Shown here: one piece after another, positions 1-5,325 of the stretch
How positions within the stretch are numbered: position 1 is the stretch's first letter
How the letters are laid out: each line of letters opens with the position of its first letter
Assembly (NCBI GenBank): GCA_026193735.1
Contig: JAPHUJ010000013.1
Location: forward strand, 1 to 5,325
DNA from: Sulfurovum sp.
GTDB taxonomy: Bacteria; Campylobacterota; Campylobacteria; Campylobacterales; Sulfurovaceae
Direction of reading: 5' to 3'
DNA length: 5,325 nucleotides
The notes under the pieces: model-generated
What the model saw: the letters and a program-made list of their open reading frames with translations, nothing else
Told to the model about the DNA's origin: nothing
The model's database searches: none
Position numbers and translations under genes: made by a program

Positions 1-9
1 ACTTTTCGC

Positions 10-15
10 TATAAT
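10..15 (+). promoter_or_regulatory. Promoter -10 box for the ABC-F gene
   Basis: A perfect TATAAT lies at 10-15 just after a pyrimidine-rich stretch (ACTTTTCGC). No -35 can be assessed because only nine bases precede it; Campylobacterota sigma-70 promoters usually lack a conserved -35. Transcription would start near 22, leaving a leader of about 25 bases before the ATG at 48. The box overlaps the in-frame TTG at 15, which argues against that codon as the start. The call rests on a consensus match and position only. Confidence 0.6.
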
Positions 16-47
16 TGCAGCCTAAATTCCCTATATATGGATACATA

Positions 48-1883
48 ATGATACAAATTACAAACCTCGTTAAAAGTTTCGGGGGACAAACCCTTTTTAA
101 TAATGCAAATCTCAAAGTGACTCCTGGACAAAAGATAGGGTTTGTAGGGCGTAATGGTTCTGGAAAATCTACACTTTTTAAGATCATTCTCGGTGAAGAG
201 AGTTATGACAGTGGAGAAGTAAGTATTCCTAAGAATTACCGCATAGGTACATTGAAACAACACTTGGTATTTACGGAACCAACTGTACGTGAAGAATGTG
301 CACTTGTACTTCCTGAAGATGAGCAGTGGAACTTTTATAAGATAGAAAAACTTCTTTTTGGACTTGGGTTTTCAGAGGAAGACTTGGACAAAGATCCACT
401 GAGTTTCTCTGGTGGGTATCAGATACGTATCAATCTTGTGAAGCTTTTGGCAACAGAGCCAAACATGTTACTACTTGATGAACCTACCAACTATCTGGAT
501 ATTCTTTCTTTGCGATGGTTGAGAAGCTTCATTAATGAATTTGAAGGTGAAGTGATCCTCATTACACACGACCGTGATTTTATGGATTCCGTAACGACAC
601 ACACTATGGGTGTTCACCGTAAAGGACTTCGTTTGGTTCAAGGTGATAGCCATAAGTACTATTCTACCCTTGAAATGGAAGATGAAACGTATGAGAAGAC
701 AAAAGCCAACCAGGATAAAAAACGTAAAGAACTTGAAGAATTTGTAGCACGTAACAAGGCTAGAGCATCCACCGCTGCTCTGGCTCAGTCAAAGCAAAAA
801 GAACTTGATAAAATGGACGATATGGAAGATCTTCAACATGATGCAACATTGTCTTTTAACTTTAACTATAGCGATACGCCGGCTAAAGTCCTTTTACGTG
901 CAGAAAATCTAGGCTTTGGGTATAACCCTGATGAACCACTTTTTCAAGGCGTTACCTTTGCTTTGGAGAAGGGTAAGCGTTTGGCTATCATCGGTAAAAA
1001 TGGTAAGGGTAAGTCAACATTACTGAACTATATTGCAGGAGAATTACCACATCAGCAAGGTACACTTGAGTTTCACCCTTCGACAAAGTTTGCGCACTTT
1101 GGACAAACGAACATCGAAAGATTGGATGTGAAAGCAACCATCATAGATGAGATAAGTTCAGTAAGTAAAGATATAGGCTTCGCAGAAGTACGTAATATCT
1201 GTGGGCGTATGATGTTCTCTGGAGACTTGGCAGAAAAGAAGATTGAAGTACTTTCAGGGGGAGAGCGTAGTCGCGTAATGTTAGGAAAGATCATAGGAAC
1301 ACCTGCAAACCTGCTATTCCTTGATGAACCTACCAACCACCTTGACATGCAGTCCATCGATGCACTTGCCGATGCCATAGAAGCTTTTGAAGGTTCACTC
1401 ATTATGGTTACGCACTCAGAAATGCTTTTACGAAGACTGGCTGACGCGCTCATCATCTTCCATAAGGGTGGTGCTGAGTACTTTGACGGTACATATGATG
1501 AGTTCTTAGAGAAGATAGGTTGGGAAGAGGAAGAAGGGTCTGCACCCAAAAAGAAAAAACCTAAGATAAACCATAAAGAACGTAAAAAATTACGTAAAGC
1601 GGTAACACAGGAGCGTAATGAAGTACGTAAACCTTATACCAAAGAGATCAAGCTCTGTGAAGAGAAACTTGAAGTAGCAGAAGCTGAGCTTGCAGCGAAA
1701 AATATCGAGCTTGAAAAAGCATCAAGTTCTGGTGATAACTCTGCCATCATGGAACTTTCACGTGAAGTAGGGCTTGTACAGCAAGAAGTTGATGCACTGT
1801 TTGAACGTTTAGAAGTGGCTACGGAAAAAGATGATGAGATCGTGGCTGAGTATGAACTCAAACTTGAGGAAATAGACGCATAA
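48..1883 (+). CDS. ABC-F family ATP-binding cassette ATPase (YheS/Uup-like)
   Basis: This 611-residue soluble protein has two ABC ATPase cassettes and no membrane segments, the hallmark of ABC-F factors that bind the ribosomal E site and influence translation. Cassette 1 has Walker A GRNGSGKST (34-42), a variant signature FSGGYQIR (120-127), Walker B with LLLDEPTNYLD (141-151) and switch THDRDF (173-178). A charged helical linker (about 205-265, containing ARNKARAS) corresponds to the P-site tRNA interaction motif. Cassette 2 has Walker A GKNGKGKST (316-324), signature LSGGERSR (402-409), Walker B LLFLDEPTNHLD (422-433) and switch THSEML (455-460). Residues about 500-611 form a Lys-rich patch followed by a coiled coil, as in YheS and Uup. 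I chose ATG 48 rather than the in-frame TTG at 15 because the protein then begins directly at the first strand (MIQITNLVKSF) and the TTG lies in the promoter. The Shine-Dalgarno is weak (GGA at 39-41). The family is certain; the subfamily, ribosomal target and any antibiotic role are not. It is more likely housekeeping than resistance, since both neighbours are core genes. Confidence 0.95.
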   Translation: MIQITNLVKSFGGQTLFNNANLKVTPGQKIGFVGRNGSGKSTLFKIILGEESYDSGEVSIPKNYRIGTLKQHLVFTEPTVREECALVLPEDEQWNFYKIEKLLFGLGFSEEDLDKDPLSFSGGYQIRINLVKLLATEPNMLLLDEPTNYLDILSLRWLRSFINEFEGEVILITHDRDFMDSVTTHTMGVHRKGLRLVQGDSHKYYSTLEMEDETYEKTKANQDKKRKELEEFVARNKARASTAALAQSKQKELDKMDDMEDLQHDATLSFNFNYSDTPAKVLLRAENLGFGYNPDEPLFQGVTFALEKGKRLAIIGKNGKGKSTLLNYIAGELPHQQGTLEFHPSTKFAHFGQTNIERLDVKATIIDEISSVSKDIGFAEVRNICGRMMFSGDLAEKKIEVLSGGERSRVMLGKIIGTPANLLFLDEPTNHLDMQSIDALADAIEAFEGSLIMVTHSEMLLRRLADALIIFHKGGAEYFDGTYDEFLEKIGWEEEEGSAPKKKKPKINHKERKKLRKAVTQERNEVRKPYTKEIKLCEEKLEVAEAELAAKNIELEKASSSGDNSAIMELSREVGLVQQEVDALFERLEVATEKDDEIVAEYELKLEEIDA

Positions 1884-1897
1884 TTAATCTATTATGC
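1878..1897 (+). terminator. Possible weak terminator of the ABC-F gene
   Basis: GCATAAT (1878-1884) and ATTATGC (1891-1897) form a perfect 7-bp inverted repeat with a 6-base loop, overlapping the TAA stop at 1881-1883. The downstream sequence is moderately T-rich, with TTTAAAG and later ATTTTTAG, but there is no clean T-tract directly after the stem. The stem is AT-rich, so it would be a weak terminator alone; transcription may really end at the inverted repeats near 1960-2036. Confidence 0.3.
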
Positions 1898-1959
1898 ATT
1901 TAAAGTTTATGATTTTTAGGAAATTGTCTTAGTAGCTTACTTGCGGTGATGTTTTTCTC

Positions 1960-1982
1960 TTTACTTTTTTAGAAAAAGTAAA
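1960..1982. repeat. AT-rich inverted repeat in convergent intergenic region
   Basis: TTTACTTTTT (1960-1969) and AAAAAGTAAA (1973-1982) are perfect 10-bp arms around a TAG loop. A second five-base T/A pairing (1952-1956 with 1984-1988) could extend the stem across a small asymmetric bulge. It lies between two convergent genes and directly abuts the GC-richer hairpin at 1991-2036. Its likely roles are part of a bidirectional terminator or one arm of a dispersed intergenic repeat. Only one copy is present in the window, so the repeat idea is inference. Confidence 0.5.
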
Positions 1983-1990
1983 CAAAAAGC

Positions 1991-2036
1991 GTCGTTCCTC
2001 TCGAATCGATTCGCTTATGCGGGCGTTCGGAACGAC
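1991..2036 (-). terminator. Hairpin, probable terminator of the HIT gene
   Basis: GTCGTTCC (1991-1998) and GGAACGAC (2029-2036) are perfect 8-bp arms enclosing 30 bases. The enclosed segment contains a perfect 12-bp palindrome, CGAATCGATTCG, at 2002-2013, so the structure can be branched. Read on the minus strand, the stem is followed at once by GCTTTTTGTTTACTTTTT, a T-rich tail suited to intrinsic termination of the HIT gene, whose stop lies 30 bases upstream at 2066. The loop is longer than in a typical intrinsic terminator, and the GC-rich block stands out from its AT-rich surroundings, so a repeat element serving as a terminator is an alternative reading. Confidence 0.5.
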
Positions 2037-2065
2037 ATTATTGATATTATGAGATGAGAGAATTT

Positions 2066-2419
2066 TTATAAACTCTTGTGCGCATCTTCGTGGGTATGAT
2101 CCCATGCAAGTTTTGCTCCACCTAGCATGTGGAAATGTAAGTGATTTATCTCTTGTCCTCCATCTTCACCGTTGTTCGTGACAAGTCTGTATCCTGACTT
2201 GTCTACGCCTACTTTTTTTGCTACTTCCTGTGCAAATATAGTTAGCCCTGCCATGGTGTCCGGTGTGGCATCCTGGAAACAATCTACATGTGTTTTTGGG
2301 ATGAGGAGAATGTGTATAGGTGCCTTAGGATAAAGGTCATGAAACGCTAAAAAATGTTCACTCTCGTGGACGGTGTTATTTGGGATTTCTTTGTTTACGA
2401 TTTTGCAAAATATGCACAT
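2066..2419 (-). CDS. Histidine triad (HIT) nucleotide-binding protein, HinT-like
   Basis: This 117-residue protein is a full-length HIT enzyme of the HinT branch, small cytosolic homodimers that hydrolyse AMP-linked phosphoramidates and aminoacyl-adenylates. The triad is H93-L-H95-F-H97-M-L within GGQEINHLHFHMLGG, with the middle His (H95) expected to be the nucleophile. The N-terminal C2-x-x-C5 of MCIFCKI, together with H44 (IPKTHVDC) and H93, matches the zinc site of zinc-containing HIT proteins. Substrate-pocket elements FHDLYPKAPIHILLIPKTH (26-44) and NNGEDGGQ (82-89) are present. The ATG at 2419 directly precedes the CxxC and has a good ribosome binding site. It is transcribed divergently from pheS and convergently with the ABC-F gene, so it is probably monocistronic. 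From memory, a HIT gene is also divergent from pheST in Campylobacter jejuni. The family is certain; the physiological substrate is unknown, although the context suggests a link to aminoacyl-adenylates. Confidence 0.95.
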   Translation of the reverse strand: MCIFCKIVNKEIPNNTVHESEHFLAFHDLYPKAPIHILLIPKTHVDCFQDATPDTMAGLTIFAQEVAKKVGVDKSGYRLVTNNGEDGGQEINHLHFHMLGGAKLAWDHTHEDAHKSL

Positions 2420-2426
2420 TTATATA

Positions 2427-2432
2427 TCCTTT
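2427..2432 (-). promoter_or_regulatory. Ribosome binding site of the HIT gene
   Basis: On the minus strand AAAGGA is followed by the seven-base spacer TATATAA and then the ATG at 2419. This is a strong Shine-Dalgarno at good spacing and supports that start codon. Confidence 0.7.
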
Positions 2433-2444
2433 GTGTTGTCTTTA

Positions 2445-2466
2445 ATCTGTGAATTATAACACAGAT
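2445..2466. promoter_or_regulatory. Dyad at HIT promoter, candidate operator
   Basis: ATCTGTG (2445-2451) and CACAGAT (2460-2466) are perfect 7-bp inverted arms around the 8-base centre AATTATAA. The minus-strand -10 box of the HIT gene lies in the centre, so a bound protein would block that promoter. The inner part reads TGTGA-N6-ACACA, one base off the TGTGA-N6-TCACA pattern recognised by CRP-like regulators. Its centre (2455.5) is about 60 bases upstream of the expected pheS start, where a class I activator could act. A hairpin is possible but would form in the transcript only if transcription began upstream. Function is inferred from geometry. Confidence 0.4.
2453..2458 (-). promoter_or_regulatory. 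Promoter -10 box for the HIT gene
   Basis: The complement of ATTATA reads TATAAT on the minus strand. Transcription would start near 2446, leaving about 26 untranslated bases that contain the AAAGGA ribosome binding site. No convincing -35 is seen, as is usual in this phylum. Confidence 0.55.
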
Positions 2467-2502
2467 AATAGCCAATAAATCCCATTATTAGTATCTTTTG
2501 GA

Positions 2503-2508
2503 TAAAAT
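2503..2508 (+). promoter_or_regulatory. Promoter -10 box for pheST
   Basis: TAAAAT follows a CTTTTGGA stretch, a typical Campylobacterota sigma-70 arrangement with no clear -35. The start would fall near 2513-2516, giving a leader of only about 25-28 bases. That leaves no room for a pheM-like leader peptide and attenuator or a T-box, so pheST here is probably not controlled by transcript attenuation. Confidence 0.55.
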
Positions 2509-2531
2509 CACGATTATTACAGAAGTCATAT

Positions 2532-2536
2532 AGAGG
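2532..2536 (+). promoter_or_regulatory. Ribosome binding site of pheS
   Basis: AGAGG lies four bases before the ATG at 2541. The spacing is a little short, but TAGAGGT pairs well with the 3' end of 16S rRNA, and no other in-frame start upstream is better placed. Confidence 0.6.
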
Positions 2537-2540
2537 TTTT

Positions 2541-3533
2541 ATGAAAGAATTAGAAGAGAAAATTATTCAGGCTGATTCGCTTGAAACATTGGAAAAAGTA
2601 CGTGTTGAACTTTTTGGGAAGAAGGGTGTCTTGGCTGCGCAGTTTGCTAAGATGAAAGATGTACCCGGACCTGAAAAAAAAGCATTTGCAGAGGGATTGA
2701 ACACTACCAAAACTTCGTTGCAAGCAAGCTTTGATGCACGATATGAAATACTTAAATCTGAAGAGATAGATAAAGTACTTAAATCAGAAGCTATAGATGT
2801 TTCACTGTATGGAACACTGGCGCAAAAAGGTGCATTACATCCAGTTATGGAGACGATGGATAAGATCATTGACTATTTTGTAGCGTTAAACTTTGCTGTT
2901 GAGAGTGGTCCTATGGTCGAAGATGATTTCCATAACTTTGAAGCACTTAATCTTCCAAAATACCACCCTGCACGTGATATGCAAGATACTTTTTATTTTA
3001 ATGACGGTGGCTTACTGCGTACACACACTTCTCCTGTACAAATACGTACGATGCTGGAGACAAAACCTCCTATTCGTATGATAGCTCCAGGGTCTGTATT
3101 TAGACGGGATTATGATATCACGCATACACCGATGTTCCATCAGGTAGAAGGTCTTGTGGTAGATGATAAAGGAAAAGTAAGTTTTGCCAATCTCAAGTCT
3201 ATATTGACAGATTTCTTACAGTATATGTTTGGAGATGTTGAAGTACGATTTAGACCAAGTTTCTTTCCGTTTACCGAACCTTCTGCGGAAGTAGATATCT
3301 CTTGTATCTTTTGTGAAGGTGAAGGATGTCGGGTCTGTTCACATACAGGTTGGCTGGAAGTACTTGGATGTGGTATCGTAGATCCGAATGTCTTTAAAGC
3401 AGTGGGATATGAAGATGTAAGTGGTTATGCCTTTGGGTTGGGTGTAGAGCGTTTTGCAATGCTTATGCACAAGATACCGGATTTAAGATCTTTGTTTGAA
3501 GGTGATATTCGTTTGTTGGAGCAGTTTAGATGA
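2541..3533 (+). CDS. pheS: Phenylalanyl-tRNA synthetase alpha subunit
   Basis: PheS is the catalytic subunit of the cytosolic alpha2-beta2 enzyme that activates phenylalanine with ATP and charges tRNA-Phe. At 330 residues it is full length (E. coli PheS is 327). Residues 1-90 form the tRNA-binding helical arm. The class II core follows: motif 1 around [12 protein letters not shown] (142-153), the substrate stretch LRTHTSPVQ (159-167), motif 2 with [18 protein letters not shown] (187-204), [12 protein letters not shown] (241-252), and motif 3 in [13 protein letters not shown] (296-308). A297 matches the E. coli Ala294 that shapes the Phe pocket and sets amino-acid specificity. C255, C258, C263 and C266 form a CxxC-x4-CxxC knuckle before GWLEVLGCG (270-278); many bacterial PheS proteins have this but E. 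coli lacks it. The TGA stop overlaps the pheT start in ATGA, implying translational coupling. Nothing appears truncated or frameshifted. Confidence 0.98.
   Translation: MKELEEKIIQADSLETLEKVRVELFGKKGVLAAQFAKMKDVPGPEKKAFAEGLNTTKTSLQASFDARYEILKSEEIDKVLKSEAIDVSLYGTLAQKGALHPVMETMDKIIDYFVALNFAVESGPMVEDDFHNFEALNLPKYHPARDMQDTFYFNDGGLLRTHTSPVQIRTMLETKPPIRMIAPGSVFRRDYDITHTPMFHQVEGLVVDDKGKVSFANLKSILTDFLQYMFGDVEVRFRPSFFPFTEPSAEVDISCIFCEGEGCRVCSHTGWLEVLGCGIVDPNVFKAVGYEDVSGYAFGLGVERFAMLMHKIPDLRSLFEGDIRLLEQFR
3517..3521 (+). promoter_or_regulatory. Ribosome binding site of pheT inside pheS
   Basis: TGGAG within the last codons of pheS lies eight bases before the pheT ATG at 3530, a standard spacing. It supports the overlapping start, which uses the A of the last pheS codon and the first two bases of its TGA stop. 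Confidence 0.6.
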
Positions 3534-5325
3534 TAGTAACAAGAAGTTGGTTAAATGAATTTATAGACCTTAGTAATGTGTCCAATGAGAAGCTTTATGA
3601 AACGTTTAACTCCATAGGATTAGAAGTTGACAGTCTTACCCAGATAGAGATACCTGAAAAAGTAGTTGTAGGGAAAATCATTTCTTGTGAAAAACACCCT
3701 GATGCCGATAAGCTTAATGTATGCCAGATAGATGTCGGAAGCGGAATACGACAAATAGTCTGTGGTGCAGCAAATGTGGTTGATGCAGAGTATGTGGCAG
3801 TAGCAACGATCGGTGCTGTACTACCCGGTGATTTTGTTATTAAACATGCAAAACTTCGTGGTGTTGAGAGTGAAGGAATGGTTTGTGCCTCTTCTGAGCT
3901 TGGACTGCCGGATACGGGTAAGGGTATCATGATACTTGATGAAAGTATCGGTGAACTTGAAGCAGGTAAAGAGTTTGGCTCTTATGAGAAGGTTGCAGAT
4001 ACCATTATCGAACTTGAACTTACCGCTAACAGAGGTGATTGTCTTAGTATCTATGGTGTGGCAAGAGACTTGAGTGCGGCACTTGACATTGAAATAAAAC
4101 CTTTTGAATATAAACAAAAAGAGAAAATGAAACTTGGCATAGCCAGAGAAGCAGAGATACATACGCAAGGGGAAATGGATGCAGACCTGCACTATAAACT
4201 TGCAACGGTAAAGAACATTTTCAATAGTTTTCTTGTGCAGTTACGTTTATCTATGGTGGGAGTAGAAGTAGAAGGCAAACTTGCAAGTATAATGGCATAT
4301 GCAACACATACAACAGGGGTTATATTACGTGCATATGACAGTAAGATCTTTCGTAATACTGAGAATAAGATCTCCGTACTTCCTGTAGCAAAAGCCAAAG
4401 GAGTCATAGAGATCACAGCCAATGAAAAAGTACTTTCTGTTGTGGGTGTGAATCAAGAGAAAGAAGCTACCGCGAATGATGAGACAAAAGAGCTTTTACT
4501 TGAGGCAAGTTATATTAATCCGGATACTTTAGTTGAGGCTGTAGCTACCACCTCTTTAAAAACGGATGACCTTTATTATAAGACATCAAGAGGCTCCAAT
4601 CCAGATCTTTATTTTGGTCTCACTTTCCTGGCTTCTATGATGGACAGTCTTTCAGATATCTCTTGTTATGAAGGTTCTCTTAACGTAAGCGTTGAGAGAG
4701 AAAACGAAATAGTCATCGTAGATACAAAAGAGATCGCATCTATCATCGGTATGGATGTTGAAATAGGCAAAATTGTAACGATACTTCAGAAACTTGGATT
4801 TGAGATCAATTCTAAGGGACATGATATTGTTGCTGCGCTGGTACCGATTTTCAGACATGATATTAAACATATTCAAGATATCTCTGAAGAAATCGTGCGT
4901 ATCATAGGGATCAACAACATAGAAGCAAAACCTTTGATGTTTGCTGAAAAACCACGTCTTAATGATACCACTGAGAGATATCAAGCCAAAAAAGAGTTTA
5001 AGAACCGTGCAGTGGGTGTATCTTTTTATGAAAATGTCTCTTATGTATTTTCCGAAAGAGCACTTTTGGAAAAATATGGTTTTTCTACTCTGGATGAAGA
5101 ACTTGAACTGGCGAACCCCATAGCCGAAGAGCTCAATACACTTAGATCTACAGTTTTAGTAAATTTATTGAATGCCGTGAAGCGTAATGTGAGTTATAGT
5201 AAAAAATCTATCCCTCTTTTTGAGATAGGGGCAGTGTTTGGATCCAAAAGAGAACAAAGTGAAGTGATGTCTTTTGTGTTCTCAGGACAAGTTGAAGGTG
5301 AAAATGTAAGAAATGCCGGAAAACC
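3530..5325 (+). CDS. pheT: Phenylalanyl-tRNA synthetase beta subunit (3' end missing)
   Basis: PheT partners PheS; it binds tRNA-Phe and normally carries the editing site that deacylates Tyr-tRNA-Phe. The frame is open from ATG 3530 to the window edge: 598 complete codons plus two bases. The family is usually near 780 residues, so roughly the last 180, with the rest of the core and the C-terminal FDX-ACB anticodon-binding domain, lie outside. Visible in order are the N-terminal [11 protein letters not shown]; the EMAP-like tRNA-binding OB fold (about 43-150: HPDADKL 56-62, IVCGAANV 76-83, [13 protein letters not shown] 108-120); [18 protein letters not shown] (164-181); B3/B4 (about 200-380); B5 (about 396-465, ending in [12 protein letters not shown]); and the start of the synthetase-like core ([14 protein letters not shown] 527-540, LFEIGAVF 563-570). 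The editing region in B3/B4 diverges strongly from E. coli: R267 replaces the His of MHAFD, and D347 replaces the Ala of the THTDAS-like loop. Synteny recalled from Campylobacter would place aroA downstream. Confidence 0.97.
   Translation, partial: MIVTRSWLNEFIDLSNVSNEKLYETFNSIGLEVDSLTQIEIPEKVVVGKIISCEKHPDADKLNVCQIDVGSGIRQIVCGAANVVDAEYVAVATIGAVLPGDFVIKHAKLRGVESEGMVCASSELGLPDTGKGIMILDESIGELEAGKEFGSYEKVADTIIELELTANRGDCLSIYGVARDLSAALDIEIKPFEYKQKEKMKLGIAREAEIHTQGEMDADLHYKLATVKNIFNSFLVQLRLSMVGVEVEGKLASIMAYATHTTGVILRAYDSKIFRNTENKISVLPVAKAKGVIEITANEKVLSVVGVNQEKEATANDETKELLLEASYINPDTLVEAVATTSLKTDDLYYKTSRGSNPDLYFGLTFLASMMDSLSDISCYEGSLNVSVERENEIVIVDTKEIASIIGMDVEIGKIVTILQKLGFEINSKGHDIVAALVPIFRHDIKHIQDISEEIVRIIGINNIEAKPLMFAEKPRLNDTTERYQAKKEFKNRAVGVSFYENVSYVFSERALLEKYGFSTLDEELELANPIAEELNTLRSTVLVNLLNAVKRNVSYSKKSIPLFEIGAVFGSKREQSEVMSFVFSGQVEGENVRNAGK

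Noticed and set aside
15..47. N-terminal extension of the ABC-F protein from TTG 15
   Set aside because: The codon overlaps the -10 box, has no ribosome binding site in any likely transcript, and adds 11 residues unlike ABC-F N-termini.
1073..1549. 158-codon minus-strand open frame inside the ABC-F gene
   Set aside because: Ser-rich low-complexity translation with no recognisable domain, fully antisense to the conserved second ATPase cassette; a shadow frame.
1884..2065. Small RNA or small protein gene in the convergent intergenic region
   Set aside because: No promoter with a plausible transcript end and no small frame with a ribosome binding site was seen; the inverted repeats are better explained as terminators or a repeat element.
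2510..2540. pheM-like leader peptide, attenuator or T-box upstream of pheS
   Set aside because: Only about 25-28 bases separate the predicted start from the ATG, with no Phe-codon run, hairpin pair or T-box element.
2567..3081. Open frames within pheS on the minus strand (2567-2869) and in another plus frame (2893-3081)
   Set aside because: They overlap the well-supported pheS frame, and their translations resemble no known protein.
3595..4984. Several minus-strand open frames across pheT (3595-3930, 3821-4192, 4192-4422, 4652-4984)
   Set aside because: All lie opposite clearly conserved pheT coding sequence, overlap or abut each other, and show no protein-family features.

Overview
The window reads as a core-genome segment from a member of the Campylobacterota (formerly Epsilonproteobacteria), most likely a Sulfurovum-type or related sulfur-oxidising marine genus. 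The reasons are the AT-leaning composition, promoters with a clear TATAAT-like -10 box and no recognisable -35, the style of the protein sequences, and a HIT gene divergent from pheS-pheT. From memory, that order also occurs in Campylobacter jejuni. The genus is an inference; the phylum-level call is firmer.

Layout. Bases 1-47 hold a promoter and a very short leader. Bases 48-1883 (+) encode a two-cassette ABC-F ATPase with a charged C-terminal coiled coil, a soluble ribosome-associated type of protein. Bases 1884-2065 form a convergent intergenic region with three hairpin-forming inverted repeats, which probably terminate both flanking genes and may be a copy of a dispersed repeat. Bases 2066-2419 (-) encode a small zinc-type histidine triad (HIT) nucleotide hydrolase. 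Bases 2420-2540 form a compact divergent promoter region: a -10 box for each gene and a perfect 7-bp dyad straddling the HIT -10. Bases 2541-3533 (+) encode PheS. Bases 3530-5325 (+) encode PheT, overlapping pheS by 4 bases and running off the right edge, so its C-terminal part is missing. No stretch over 300 bases lacks a gene.

The genes share a translation theme. PheS and PheT form the alpha2-beta2 phenylalanyl-tRNA synthetase. HIT enzymes of the HinT branch can cleave aminoacyl-adenylates, the intermediates made by such synthetases. ABC-F proteins act on the ribosome. I see no defence system, mobile element, CRISPR array or other clearly new system.

The observations most worth checking are the eroded editing pocket in the PheT B3/B4 domain, the dyad shared by the divergent HIT and pheS promoters, and the structured block between the convergent genes.
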